Assembly: GCA_027488865.1 (NCBI GenBank)
Contig: JAIYAU010000026.1
Coordinates: 1-64,000, forward strand
Reading direction: 5' to 3'
From: Cytophagaceae bacterium
GTDB taxonomy: Bacteria; Bacteroidota; Bacteroidia; Cytophagales; UBA9547
Length of the DNA stretch: 64,000 nt
The notes beneath the pieces were generated by a model. It made no database searches. It had not been told where the DNA came from and saw only the letters and a list, made by a program, of their open reading frames with translations. Below are positions 56,041 through 64,000 of this stretch, in pieces; positions within the stretch are counted from its first letter, which is position 1; every line of letters begins with the position of its first letter. The translations under genes were made by a program, and so were the position numbers.

Positions 56041-57669
56041 CTATGCTATTTTAGTGGTTAAACCAAAGTTTACTTTTATTATATCTGCAATGCCATAAGG
56101 CACGATTCGAAGCGCACAATTAAGAGCTTGTGGAGAATTGAACAAATCACTGTCAGGATCAACATACAGATTTTGGCCACTTACCTCATCGCTCATTGCT
56201 TCAGTAATAGCACTTTCGCCAAGTGTCTTAAAGGCTATCAATGTTCCTTGTGGTAGCTTGCCAGTGGTTGGGTTAACTACTTGCGGAGATTTTACCTTTG
56301 GTATCAACTTAGCATACACAAGCCTTATAGACTTATCCGCTGTGCGACCTAGATAAATTCTGCTTTCAATCACAAATGTTTCACCACCTTCAGAGAATGT
56401 TAATATTTTGTTGCCTTCTCCATTTCTTGACAACTTGGCACATGTCCAATCGTTATTCCAAAAAATGCCATCTACATTAGCATATCTTTGAGGGAATACA
56501 TAGCCGTTTTGGTCAAGTATTTCCCAATCTTCTTTAACAGAATCAATGGTTTGGTGATTGCTTAAGCCTGCATTGAGCCAAGCCCCTTCAGCTACACTTT
56601 GAAGCTGTCCAATCTCTACCCATGCGACTGATTCGTTTACCTTCCTTGCTGCCACATCACCTAGTAATGTACCTATGGCTGCGTGTTTATAATATAGTGG
56701 CAACTCTTCAGCTTTGTTCCAATCTTGGCCAATGCACAAAGTGACATTTTTAGCGTCTACATTGCCCGGGAGATTGTGTAAGTCTTGTGAAGTACTTACT
56801 GGATTTGTAAAGGCTTTGCCCTCACATATGATTTGGCATGGCATCGCCTGAGCAAAAGCCCAATCATACAATGCCTGTGCTTTCGCAATAGCATTAAAGC
56901 TATCAGCAGCCATTTGATTTACCAAAGCAGGAGAATAGCCTACGCCATTTTCAAACTGAGTAATATTGTAATCAATGTCACCTGTGGTATCAACTGAAAG
57001 TCCTTGATCATTTAGTTGATCTCCATATCCCCTTGGTGCAGATAGCAAAACATTAGAGGTAGCTCCAGCAGCTGTAAAACCGTGTAAAGAGGTGCCTTCG
57101 TTTATAATAGCTCTTAGTGCACCAGCCATTAAAGCAGGAGTTGTAACATCTGCTGTTTTGATTAAGCTAGCCAAAAGTAAAGTCGTTGCACCAGTTGCAA
57201 TACTTATAGTGATCTTGTCTCCATCTTCACCGATTTCAATGATTTCTATATTTCCTCCTGTTGCTGTTTCTTCATCAGGATTAAAACCAAAAGAAATTTG
57301 CTTGATTTCGCTTTTTGCGTCAATCAAGGTTTTCTTGGAATATACAAGGTCTACATCCTCAATCATTTGTACCAAGGTTACACCCATTGGCACAATCATA
57401 AGGAATAACTTTGTACCTGGTCTATTTCTTGTTTTTCTGTAAAACTCTTTAATGTGATAAAATACCAGTACCGCGTTGCTTTTGTCATACTCGGCAGTAA
57501 TACCAAGAGCTTTTGCATCACGCTCGCTGCGCAGGGTATACACCTGCCCTGTGTTCAATTTGCCTGATACGGCAAAACCATTCAAAATAAGCGCACTAGT
57601 GCTATCAGCACTTGTGCTTACTCCGCTTGGAGGGGTGTTTTTTTGGAAAAGTATGCCTTTAGTTGACAT
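56041..57669 (-). CDS. Contractile tail sheath protein (DUF2586-like)
   Basis: A 542-aa protein of the sheath family found in Mu-like phages of Bacteroidota (DUF2586 type). The N-terminus MSTKGILFQKNTPPSGVSTSADSTSALILNGF and the YHIKEFYRKTRNRPGTKLFLMIVP segment are characteristic. The C-terminal ~120 residues, from SEGGETFVIESRIYLGRTADKSIRLVYAKLIPK to IADIIKVNFGLTTKIA, form the interlocking domain. It contracts to drive the tube through the host envelope. Its presence makes the tail contractile (myovirus morphology). Confidence 0.88.
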   Translation of the reverse strand: MSTKGILFQKNTPPSGVSTSADSTSALILNGFAVSGKLNTGQVYTLRSERDAKALGITAEYDKSNAVLVFYHIKEFYRKTRNRPGTKLFLMIVPMGVTLVQMIEDVDLVYSKKTLIDAKSEIKQISFGFNPDEETATGGNIEIIEIGEDGDKITISIATGATTLLLASLIKTADVTTPALMAGALRAIINEGTSLHGFTAAGATSNVLLSAPRGYGDQLNDQGLSVDTTGDIDYNITQFENGVGYSPALVNQMAADSFNAIAKAQALYDWAFAQAMPCQIICEGKAFTNPVSTSQDLHNLPGNVDAKNVTLCIGQDWNKAEELPLYYKHAAIGTLLGDVAARKVNESVAWVEIGQLQSVAEGAWLNAGLSNHQTIDSVKEDWEILDQNGYVFPQRYANVDGIFWNNDWTCAKLSRNGEGNKILTFSEGGETFVIESRIYLGRTADKSIRLVYAKLIPKVKSPQVVNPTTGKLPQGTLIAFKTLGESAITEAMSDEVSGQNLYVDPDSDLFNSPQALNCALRIVPYGIADIIKVNFGLTTKIA

Positions 57670-57753
57670 TGAGACCTTTTTTAAGTTTTTAAAGTATGTA
57701 AATAAAGCGTTTTATAGCCCCCTTTTTATGTTAATTAAGTGAGGCTATTTGGT

Positions 57754-58101
57754 TTATTCTTGAGCGTTTCCGCTTGCATTTTCAGTACTGGCAGCTGTGT
57801 TTTCAGATGCCGTTTCAGTCTTATCCGTTTCTGTGGCTTTACCTTTTTTGGTGGTTTTTGCCTTATCTCCTTCGGTTTCGGTTTTACCTTTGCCCTGAGG
57901 ATCATTCTCAACAGGTTCAGCAAGCTCTTCGCTGGTGACTTCCCTGTATCTATCCTTGTTTTGGTTTACCGACAACCTTACAAGGTTTTCAGAGGTAAAC
58001 AATTCTTTCAAATCATTTACAAATACCTTGGTATCGTTGTAGGTCTTTTTTAGCTCGATTGCTGCTTCTTTAAGTTCTTTTGAAAGTGTAAGTGCGTCCA
58101 T
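57754..58101 (-). CDS. Small charged phage protein with low-complexity tail
   Basis: About 115 aa from the ATG at 58101 (MDALTLSKELKEAAIELKKTYNDTKVFVNDLKELFTSENLVRLSVN). A longer frame starting inside the preceding gene is less likely. The N-terminal half is helical. The C-terminal half is disordered and built of Lys/Glu/Thr/Ala (KTETEGDKAKTTKKGKATETDKTETASENT). It lies just before the sheath gene. I cannot assign a role; a neck, connector or scaffold-like part is possible. Confidence 0.65.
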   Translation of the reverse strand: MDALTLSKELKEAAIELKKTYNDTKVFVNDLKELFTSENLVRLSVNQNKDRYREVTSEELAEPVENDPQGKGKTETEGDKAKTTKKGKATETDKTETASENTAASTENASGNAQE

Positions 58102-58106
58102 GTTTT

Positions 58107-58748
58107 TTAAAACAGTTTTAAACGTGTTGATACTAATAGTAAAATAATGAATACTGCCTCCGCAATCGCAACTGTAATGAGCCATTGCGGTGTTTTCTCC
58201 ACGACCTCCCTTGTATTGGAGAGCCGTTCAATTTCTTTTTGCTGTGTGGTGATCAATTGATCCTGCGTTAGACAAAGCGTGTTAAGGTTTCCAGTGCTAT
58301 CTAGCTGATAAATCAGCCTTGTTTCACCTTTTCTATAAATCACCTTAGGTGAATGCCCCATAGCTTTTAAAGCTCTTAAAGCCACTAAAAGACTATCCAT
58401 ATTTAATTGAGTCTTTACTGTGTCTCCTTTAACAAAAACAGGCACTTCCTTAATGGTTATAGTCTCTTTAACAGAAACAGGAGGCTTAGTACAAAACGTC
58501 ATTAGTAAGAAGCAAAACAGAAACCCAATACAAGCAGCCATGCCCCCTTTACTGTCTGGAGGATTTGGCGATACAAGCAAAATCGATGCAATGATTAAAG
58601 CAGGATAAGCCCTTTCCCAGTCCCAGTTAATTGCAGGATGATAAACACAAACAAATGTGGCTATTGCTATGATTGAACCTATGAGGGTTGTTATCCAACC
58701 ATGTTTAATGTTTTTAAGAAGCTGAAGCAAAGTTTCCATTTTATTCAA
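58107..58748 (-). CDS. Multi-pass membrane protein of the lysis module
   Basis: A 213-aa protein. Four hydrophobic segments are visible: IGSIIAIATFVCVY (near 20-33), YPALIIASILLVS, MAACIGFLFCFLLMTF and the C-terminal WLITVAIAEAVFIILLLVS. Between the third and fourth lies a periplasm-type loop with a helical stretch (NMDSLLVALRALKAMG, CLTQDQLITTQQKEIERLSN). Its start overlaps the muramidase stop by 8 nt. Membrane helix plus long coiled loop, next to holin and endolysin, makes a spanin- or antiholin-like role plausible, not shown. Confidence 0.65.
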   Translation of the reverse strand: MNKMETLLQLLKNIKHGWITTLIGSIIAIATFVCVYHPAINWDWERAYPALIIASILLVSPNPPDSKGGMAACIGFLFCFLLMTFCTKPPVSVKETITIKEVPVFVKGDTVKTQLNMDSLLVALRALKAMGHSPKVIYRKGETRLIYQLDSTGNLNTLCLTQDQLITTQQKEIERLSNTREVVEKTPQWLITVAIAEAVFIILLLVSTRLKLF

Positions 58749-59286
58749 TTTTTATGGCTTTGGCTTTTTCATAAGCCAAAGCAAGTTTAGTGTCGTAATC
58801 ATTTTTCTTGTAACCAGGACCATTATACAATCTTGCGAAAGTTGCCCAGTCTTTTGTTTTTAGGGCATTGATCATCTTAGGTTGTTTCTTAATGAAAGAA
58901 ACCATTCCTTGAAGTTGCCAATACTCACTAAGTTCAAAAGCATTCACCATGTCGGTAACGGTTTTGTACCCAGCCAATTCATGGTTAAATCCCATGATCT
59001 GACCAAGTCCCCAGCTCGTAGCCTCTAAAGCCTCTACCTTGTTTATGGCAGCAGCTTCTTTAAAGGCAGCCCACTCTTTAGATTGAGATTCAACCCCGTT
59101 TATGATTCTCTTGCCAGTTGCTTTTTGGAAGACATGCGGTTCGAACTGTAAAAGAATAAGCCCCGTTTTTCTGTCAAACCCTGTTCCAGAGGTCTCTATT
59201 AAGATCACCGCTTTAAGTAGCGCAAACTCAATAAATGAATCTTTGGCAACTTGTGCTATGTCGGAGTTACTCAGGTATTTGTTCAT
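58741..59286 (-). CDS. Endolysin, N-acetylmuramidase of the DUF3380 family
   Basis: A 181-aa protein spanning one muramidase domain. It contains AVILIETSGTG with a probable catalytic Glu near 31, LILLQFEPHVFQKATG, ATSWGLGQIMGFNHELAGY and DWATFARLYNGPGYKKNDYDTKLALAY, the signature blocks of this family. It cleaves the glycan backbone of peptidoglycan at host lysis. No signal peptide is present, so export depends on the holin encoded upstream, whose 3' end it overlaps by 20 nt. Confidence 0.93.
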   Translation of the reverse strand: MNKYLSNSDIAQVAKDSFIEFALLKAVILIETSGTGFDRKTGLILLQFEPHVFQKATGKRIINGVESQSKEWAAFKEAAAINKVEALEATSWGLGQIMGFNHELAGYKTVTDMVNAFELSEYWQLQGMVSFIKKQPKMINALKTKDWATFARLYNGPGYKKNDYDTKLALAYEKAKAIKIE

Positions 59287-59515
59287 CTGGTTTGATTAGT
59301 TTAATTATCCATTTACAAACTAGCGCACCAAAGAACCCAGCCATACCCGTTAGAAAGGCTATCACAATTGCATGAAGATCGTCTTGCACGTCAATCTTGT
59401 GAGTAATCATTGCATAAAAACCGCTTGCAATACCCGAGGCAGTGCCAGCAGCCTCCCCAGCATGTTTTTTTAAGGCAATTAGTATGTAAATCAAATATGT
59501 AATTAGCGTATGCAT
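59267..59515 (-). CDS. Holin-like small membrane protein
   Basis: An 82-aa protein with two hydrophobic segments, LITYLIYILIAL at the N-terminus and AIVIAFLTGMAGFFGALVCKWII nearer the C-terminus, separated by a Gly/Ala-rich stretch and a charged loop (HKIDVQDD). It ends in a short charged tail. Size, topology and position directly before the muramidase gene point to the holin that permeabilises the inner membrane. A 69-nt gap separates it from the capsid gene. Confidence 0.75.
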   Translation of the reverse strand: MHTLITYLIYILIALKKHAGEAAGTASGIASGFYAMITHKIDVQDDLHAIVIAFLTGMAGFFGALVCKWIIKLIKPDEQIPE

Positions 59516-59584
59516 CGATTTTTCAGTTTAGCCCCCTACGGCTTACAAAGCTTTCAGGGGCTTGGGAGGGAGTTGTATTTTTAA

Positions 59585-60730
59585 TTAGGCAGCAGCAGCT
59601 GAATAAACCGCTCCAATACATTTGTCACGCATTGAGAGTGCAGTGTAGAATTGTTCAAATCCTAACTCCTCTGCGCGATTTTCAGTATTGATATCTTTCT
59701 CTTTGTAAAACATATCCAATGTACCTGTTGCGTGCATTACCTCGCCTTGGCAATAGAATAGCGAACTTACCGTGTCAGTTGTTGGGGCAGCAGCTGCGCC
59801 AAATGACTTCTTAGCGCCAGTCGACTTGTTATAAGTAGCAGTACCAGAGTACACGTAAATATCCCAGCCATACAAGTTCAATGGTACACCATTTTGTATG
59901 TTCATAAATGCTTTGAAGAGGCTGATATCTTGAACTGCCAAGTCTGCTACATGGTTAGGGTGTAAAACACAAACACGGCCTTCTTTACTCCATTTTTTAG
60001 TATCAAAAGCGTTTTGCATCCCTATAAGAATTTCAATGGTAAAACGTTTGAAAGGAGTTGCTCCACCATCACTCGCCCCAGTTGTGGGTATCACAATTTT
60101 ATTAGTACCATCTGCTGAAGGTGCCCAAGCGTGAGCTGTCACATCAGTTTGCTTTTCTCTTAAGCTGTTTCTATGTTCCTGAACGATTGCATTCACTGCC
60201 GAGAATGAATATTGTTTTTGTTTAAAACCTCTTACTCTTGTATTTTCAGTTTCAAACTTCTTTAATGGTAAGGTCAAGGCTTGTGGATCAAACTCAACCG
60301 TTGTAATTGGATAAGTGTTGTTATCAATTAGTACGTTTGGAGCTGCCCCATATTCAGCAAGGTTAATGACGTTATTATTTACCTCGCTAGACAAATCGAC
60401 CGACCGAGTAATAAAATCAGATGATCGCCAAAAATTTGTAAGTAATACATCAAGCCATACTTCTTTAAGTACTCCTGCCATTGCTAGATTATTTCGATAG
60501 CCAATAGGAGTAGACCATTTGTATAAAATAATGGGTACAAAAACAAAGAAAGCAAAAACGGTTATTGATACATTTACGCTGATAAGAGCAAATGCGCTAG
60601 AAAACAACATACCTGAAGCGGTGTTGAATAAAAGGGCGGAGAAATTAAAACGTTTTGCCGCTATTTCCTGCTTTTCAAAAGCAAAGAAACAGGTGAAAAA
60701 CAGGAGCAAACTTTGAATTATTTTTTTCAT
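59585..60730 (-). CDS. Major capsid protein with an N-terminal hydrophobic leader
   Basis: A 381-aa protein with a clear ATG (MKKIIQSLLL). Residues ~1-83 are hydrophobic and include two membrane-like segments (IIQSLLLFFTCFFAF and LFSSAFALISVNVSITVFAFFVFVPIILY). From Met84 (MAGVLKEVWLDVLLTNFWRSSDFITRSVD) it has the pattern of an HK97-type major capsid protein of Bacteroidota Mu-like phages, through WSKEGRVCVLHPNHVADL and LYGWDIYVYSG to the C-terminus FYTALSMRDKCIGAVYSAAAA. The gene may also be read from 60481. The leader could be a cleaved delta-domain or membrane targeting segment removed by the upstream protease. Membrane leaders are not usual for capsid proteins. Confidence 0.82.
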   Translation of the reverse strand: MKKIIQSLLLFFTCFFAFEKQEIAAKRFNFSALLFNTASGMLFSSAFALISVNVSITVFAFFVFVPIILYKWSTPIGYRNNLAMAGVLKEVWLDVLLTNFWRSSDFITRSVDLSSEVNNNVINLAEYGAAPNVLIDNNTYPITTVEFDPQALTLPLKKFETENTRVRGFKQKQYSFSAVNAIVQEHRNSLREKQTDVTAHAWAPSADGTNKIVIPTTGASDGGATPFKRFTIEILIGMQNAFDTKKWSKEGRVCVLHPNHVADLAVQDISLFKAFMNIQNGVPLNLYGWDIYVYSGTATYNKSTGAKKSFGAAAAPTTDTVSSLFYCQGEVMHATGTLDMFYKEKDINTENRAEELGFEQFYTALSMRDKCIGAVYSAAAA

Positions 60731-60801
60731 TTTAAAACGATTTTATAGTGTGTTAAAGTGTGTGCTTATTACTTGCTTTATGTTATTTAAAATACTTTGA
60801 A

Positions 60802-61929
60802 CTAGCCTTTCATGTCAGGCTCAACGCCAAATTGGCTTTTATACAAGGCTATGAATTGCGCAGGATTCTCTTTTTCCATTTTCTCCAAACCTTTAGGGTC
60901 TTTTTTGGACATCTCCATAAATGACATAGTCACTGGAGCTGTAAGGGTTGCACCTGCTTGAGCGATAATCTGCGTTGGAGTAAGAGTGGTTACTGCAACC
61001 TTGCCTTGAATCTTAGCAATAGCTGCTCTGCCATTTTCCAAGTCGTTTTCCAACAAGGCGGTAAAAACTGGTCTTTCAGCTTCAGTAAATTTCTCTGCTT
61101 TGATAGCAGCTGTGATTTCGCTTTCAATAGCTGCTTTGCGCTCTGCTTTGATACTTGACTCCGCTTGTATTAGCTTTGCTTGTAATTGCGCATTTTCATT
61201 TTTTAAACTTTGTAATGCAGCTGTAATTTCTGCATCAGTTGCATCCGCTTTTAATCCAAGCAGCGCAATCAAGAGGTCTTTATTCATTTTGTTTTTATTT
61301 TGGTGAGAAAGTTGCTTTTCAAATCTTGACACAATTTCGGCTGTGGCCACACCGTTAAGGTCATTATCATTAATAGCTGCTATGGCAGCCTGAATCTCAT
61401 CGCATAGGCCAGCAGCTTTAGCTTCTACAGCAGTAAACCAAGTGTCTTTTTTATCTGCCATCCAAGCGTCGATTACCTTGTCTGGCTGGTTGGTTTTGGC
61501 TTTGTAGATCGCTTTCATGTCCGCAGTAAGCTTGTCCATTTGTTCAGCTGTGGCACGTAAGTCATTTGCAGTACCAGCCACACGACCTTGAGGCGCATGA
61601 ATCATAATTCTTGCGTTGGTAGCCATTACACACTTTTTACCACCAAGCGCAAGGATGCTTGCCATGCTTGCTGCTATTCCATCCACATAAGTAGTGATGT
61701 ATCTATCGCTGCGCTTCATGGCATCGTACATAGCCAGCCCTTCAAACACATCTCCTCCATCGCTATTAATGCGAACCTCTATGTTTTTAATCATAGGAGA
61801 TAGATTATTGAGATCACTGATAAACTTGGCTGCGTTGATCGCTTCCTTATCGCTTGAGATGATGCCATAACATTGTATGACCGCTGTGGTGGCATTGAGG
61901 GCGAATATGGTGTACCAAGGTTTTATCAT
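60802..61929 (-). CDS. ClpP-like prohead protease fused to a scaffold-like C-terminus
   Basis: A 375-aa protein. Residues ~10-185 form a ClpP-family serine protease: IEVRINSDGGDVFEGLAMYDAM, the nucleophile in GIAASMAS (Ser88), and His111 in IMIHAPQGRVAGT. The C-terminal half (~215-350) is helical, alanine- and lysine-rich with coiled-coil character (LQSLKNENAQLQAKLIQAESSIKAERKA), like a scaffolding domain released during head maturation. It lies 71 nt upstream of the capsid gene, as expected. This is the first gene of the leftward late operon. Confidence 0.88.
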   Translation of the reverse strand: MIKPWYTIFALNATTAVIQCYGIISSDKEAINAAKFISDLNNLSPMIKNIEVRINSDGGDVFEGLAMYDAMKRSDRYITTYVDGIAASMASILALGGKKCVMATNARIMIHAPQGRVAGTANDLRATAEQMDKLTADMKAIYKAKTNQPDKVIDAWMADKKDTWFTAVEAKAAGLCDEIQAAIAAINDNDLNGVATAEIVSRFEKQLSHQNKNKMNKDLLIALLGLKADATDAEITAALQSLKNENAQLQAKLIQAESSIKAERKAAIESEITAAIKAEKFTEAERPVFTALLENDLENGRAAIAKIQGKVAVTTLTPTQIIAQAGATLTAPVTMSFMEMSKKDPKGLEKMEKENPAQFIALYKSQFGVEPDMKG

Positions 61930-62099
61930 GTGTGTTTTCTGTGCGATTACATGACAAATGTGGGGGGCTTTTTAAAGGTTTAAAAATGGTTATTACGCTT
62001 ATTCCGTGATTTCAAGGGCTTATTACGCCAATAGCGGAATAGGTGCAAACACGATTATTTAAAGGTTTAAAAACACCCGTTTTTTGTAAGAAAAAAGGA
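61930..62099. promoter_or_regulatory. Divergent control region between capsid and terminase operons
   Basis: 170 bp between the protease gene (leftward) and the small terminase gene (rightward). A perfect 16-bp direct repeat TTTAAAGGTTTAAAAA lies at 61971-61986 and 62058-62073. Between the copies are two TTATTACGC direct repeats (61990-61998 and 62020-62028) and an inverted pair, ATTCCG near 62001 and CGGAAT at 62035-62040. This symmetry suggests operators for divergent phage promoters. No standard TAnnTTTG element is evident, so an activator or phage-specific factor may be used. Confidence 0.5.
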
Positions 62100-62546
62100 A
62101 TGTCTAACAACAAGAGGGAGCTGAAAAATTTAGCAGAGGGATTGTACCTGTACTCTGACATGTCACAAAAAGACATTGCAGCTATGTTGAATGTCACCGA
62201 AAAAACCATCACCGATTGGAAACAGGAAGGCGAATGGGAGGAGATCAAAGCTGCGTATGGAATTACCCGTGACAAGATCATAGCCAACTACTACAGGCAG
62301 ACCTTTGAAATCCAAGAAAAAGCAAGGGACGAAAAGAGAACCTTGACAAGTGGCGAAACTGATCAGTTGGTTAAAATTGCCAATTGTATTGAGAAGCTTG
62401 ACAAGAGCATAACAATGCATGACCGTGTGCAAGTGTTTATGGACTTTAATAACTGGCTGGTTACCATTGATACCGAACTTGCTAAAACACTTAGCTTAAA
62501 GCAACAATCCTATTTAAAGTTTCTGGTTAAACTACGAGGTAAATAA
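62100..62546 (+). CDS. Terminase small subunit
   Basis: About 148 aa from the ATG at 62100. A GTG at 62043 would add 19 residues but lies inside the direct-repeat control region. The protein starts MSNNKRELKNLAEGLYLYSDMSQKDIAAMLNVTEKTITDWKQEGEWEEIK, a helix-turn-helix DNA-binding domain typical of small terminases of Mu-like phages. A helical oligomerisation part and a C-terminal tail (QQSYLKFLVKLRGK) follow. It should recognise phage DNA for packaging. The stop overlaps the next start by one base (TAATG). Confidence 0.82.
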   Translation: MSNNKRELKNLAEGLYLYSDMSQKDIAAMLNVTEKTITDWKQEGEWEEIKAAYGITRDKIIANYYRQTFEIQEKARDEKRTLTSGETDQLVKIANCIEKLDKSITMHDRVQVFMDFNNWLVTIDTELAKTLSLKQQSYLKFLVKLRGK

Positions 62547-64000
62547 TGAAGCTAAGCGATATCAAAGAGCTGAAGGATTTTGATTTGCACGTACAACAGG
62601 TGCAAGAGGCTACTTCTGTAGTTAGCAATGAAAGCCCTGTTGATAAAGAAAAGCGCATAGCTGAGCTTAAAAAGGATTATGCAAAATTCTTTACCTATTA
62701 CCTGCCTCATTATTGCACCAATGAGCGCACGAAAGAATTGACACCACCTGCAAAGTTTCATGTAAAGGCTGCACATCAGTTAGCAAGTAGCAATATCATT
62801 GAAATAATCCTTAACTGGTTTAGAGGGGCAGCAAAGTCAACACATGCTGATATAGGATTCCCGCTGTTCCTTTGGGTATTGGGAGAATTGAGGTGTATGG
62901 TCCTAGTTGGGCAAAATGCTACAAAAGCAAAATTGCTATTGAGCGCACTCAAAGCAGAATTTCAAGGAAACCAAAGGCTGAAAGCAGATTTTGGAGACCA
63001 AGTAAATTTTGGCAATTGGGGAGAAGGTGAATTTGTTCTACGTGACAATACAGCCTTTTTTTCGCTTGGCTTAGGCGAATCTCCACGGGGGATTAGAAAC
63101 AGGCAAAACAGGCCTGACTATATAGTTTGTGATGACATTGACACCAAGGAAATGTCTAAGAACCCATCACGCACAAAAGAAACAGCTGATTGGGTACTTG
63201 AGGACTTAATGGGTTGTTATGGAACATTTGCAGAAAGGTTTGTTTTGGCCAATAACCGCATCGCCAAAACGACCATATTAGGCCATTTAAAAACTAAGCT
63301 AAAGAATTGCATTTACTCTCGGGTTGTTGCTTTCACTGGCAATTTTAAAAGCTCTTGGCCTGAACGTTTCTCAAGCGATTATTGGAGGAGGAAGTACAAC
63401 AAGTCTACAAAGAGAGCCTTTCACCGTGAGTACTTGGATGACATTATTGAGGAAGGTACCATATTCCAAGAGAAATGGATAAAGTATGACAAAGTACCAA
63501 AGCTTCAAGAAATGGACGCCATTGTTACTTATTGTGATCCATCGTGGAAAGATAAGAAAAGCAATGACTTTAAGGCCATTCGTATGTGGGGCAAAAAGGG
63601 CAAGATGCTTTATTTGCTTAAAAGCTTTGTGCGCCAATGCTCTATTAAACTTATGGTGCAATGGTGGTATGACCTCTATGATGAATTACCCGAAGATGTA
63701 GTAGTAGAGCATAAAATGGAAGCTTCTTTCATGCAGGATACCATCTTGGATGAGTTTACTGAAGAGGGAGAGTCTAGAGGCTATCAATTACCTATTACGG
63801 GTGACTTTCGCAAAAAGCCTGACAAAGAGCAGCGTATTGAGGGTATGTCCCCATTTTATGAACGGGGTTTTGCAGTCTGGGATGAACGCTTAAAGAATGA
63901 CCCAGATACTGAAGAGGGCAAAGAGCAATTGATTGCTTTCGAAAAAGGCTCAAATGCTCCTGATGATGCTCCAGATGCTGACGAGGGGGCAATAAACATT
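62546..64000 (+). CDS. Terminase large subunit (runs off the window)
   Basis: At least 485 codons with no stop before the window edge. The ATPase domain has a Walker-A-like WFRGAAKSTHA, in which Gly-Ala-Ala-Lys-Ser-Thr replaces GxGKS/T, and a Walker B strand YIVCDDID with its acidic pair. TLGHL-type motor motifs follow around ANNRIAKTTILGHL. The C-terminal RNase H-like nuclease shows acids in VTYCDPSWKDKKSNDF, then VEHKMEASF, and DDAPDADEGA near the edge, so little is missing. It pumps DNA into the prohead and, in Mu-like phages, cuts host-flanked DNA headful by headful. It runs rightward, opposite to the capsid and tail genes. Confidence 0.9.
   Translation, partial: MKLSDIKELKDFDLHVQQVQEATSVVSNESPVDKEKRIAELKKDYAKFFTYYLPHYCTNERTKELTPPAKFHVKAAHQLASSNIIEIILNWFRGAAKSTHADIGFPLFLWVLGELRCMVLVGQNATKAKLLLSALKAEFQGNQRLKADFGDQVNFGNWGEGEFVLRDNTAFFSLGLGESPRGIRNRQNRPDYIVCDDIDTKEMSKNPSRTKETADWVLEDLMGCYGTFAERFVLANNRIAKTTILGHLKTKLKNCIYSRVVAFTGNFKSSWPERFSSDYWRRKYNKSTKRAFHREYLDDIIEEGTIFQEKWIKYDKVPKLQEMDAIVTYCDPSWKDKKSNDFKAIRMWGKKGKMLYLLKSFVRQCSIKLMVQWWYDLYDELPEDVVVEHKMEASFMQDTILDEFTEEGESRGYQLPITGDFRKKPDKEQRIEGMSPFYERGFAVWDERLKNDPDTEEGKEQLIAFEKGSNAPDDAPDADEGAINI

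Noticed and set aside
46745-64000. Diversity-generating retroelement, as in some Bacteroidota transposable phages
   Set aside because: No reverse transcriptase or template/variable repeat pair is visible in this part. The fibre repeats are ordinary tandem repeats.
46745-64000. Extracellular contractile injection system instead of a phage
   Set aside because: Capsid, prohead protease, both terminase subunits and a lysis module are present, so this is a phage genome even though the tape measure is not seen.
1-64000. CRISPR arrays, tRNA or rRNA genes
   Set aside because: I saw no regularly spaced repeats with spacers and no tRNA- or rRNA-like sequence. The 66-bp repeats at 51070-51291 are coding.

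Overview
The window is AT-rich DNA from a member of the phylum Bacteroidota. The evidence is three proteins ending in type IX secretion (T9SS) type A sorting domains, TonB-dependent and other outer-membrane beta-barrels, a BtuB/BtuG-type cobalamin uptake pair, a Bacteroidota-style promoter (TTG, 21 nt, TAnnTTTG) and a near absence of Shine-Dalgarno sequences. I cannot resolve the genus. The host part has three blocks and a 17-kb-plus prophage fills the right end.

Block 1 (1-32276). At the left edge is a broken REP-associated tyrosine transposase with REP-like hairpins upstream. After it comes a tightly packed minus-strand array of seven genes, read from 32276 down to 692: a 1508-aa secreted beta-rich protein, a fibronectin-III protein, a 5266-aa T9SS giant (beta-helix, PKD/Ig and six SLREA-type beta-helix modules), a small T9SS jelly-roll protein, an outer-membrane barrel, an 1815-aa protein (FN3 repeats, metzincin-like protease motif, C-terminal alpha/beta-hydrolase), and an overlapping small lipoprotein. 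This looks like one cell-surface system. The 1815-aa protein and the overlapping lipoprotein have the layout of a secreted effector and its immunity protein. This is the best candidate here for an undescribed system.

Block 2 (33070-40625, minus strand). Two porin-like barrels, a lipoprotein, a T9SS carbohydrate-binding-like protein and a clan GH-A glycoside hydrolase suggest a polysaccharide locus without SusC/SusD.

Block 3 (41143-46759, plus strand). A promoter and cobalamin riboswitch precede btuB-like, btuG-like, cobU, cobT and cobS. cobT is split by a one-base shift at an A7 run, and cobS loses its C-terminus where the prophage begins, so lower-ligand assembly is probably damaged in this strain.

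Prophage (about 46745 to beyond 64000). A Mu-like contractile-tailed phage. The end next to cobS carries two near-identical 18-bp direct repeats, resembling transposase binding sites. Reading inward are a Dam-type methylase, tail fibre and baseplate genes, hub and spike, a tail chaperone with a canonical -1 slippery site (A AAT TTT) and a trans-frame extension, tube, sheath, a lysis module, a capsid protein with a membrane-like N-terminal leader, and a ClpP-like prohead protease, all on the minus strand. Terminase genes diverge rightward from a control region with 16-bp direct repeats. No tape-measure, portal or neck gene is visible. These and the transposase genes must lie to the right of the window or be missing.
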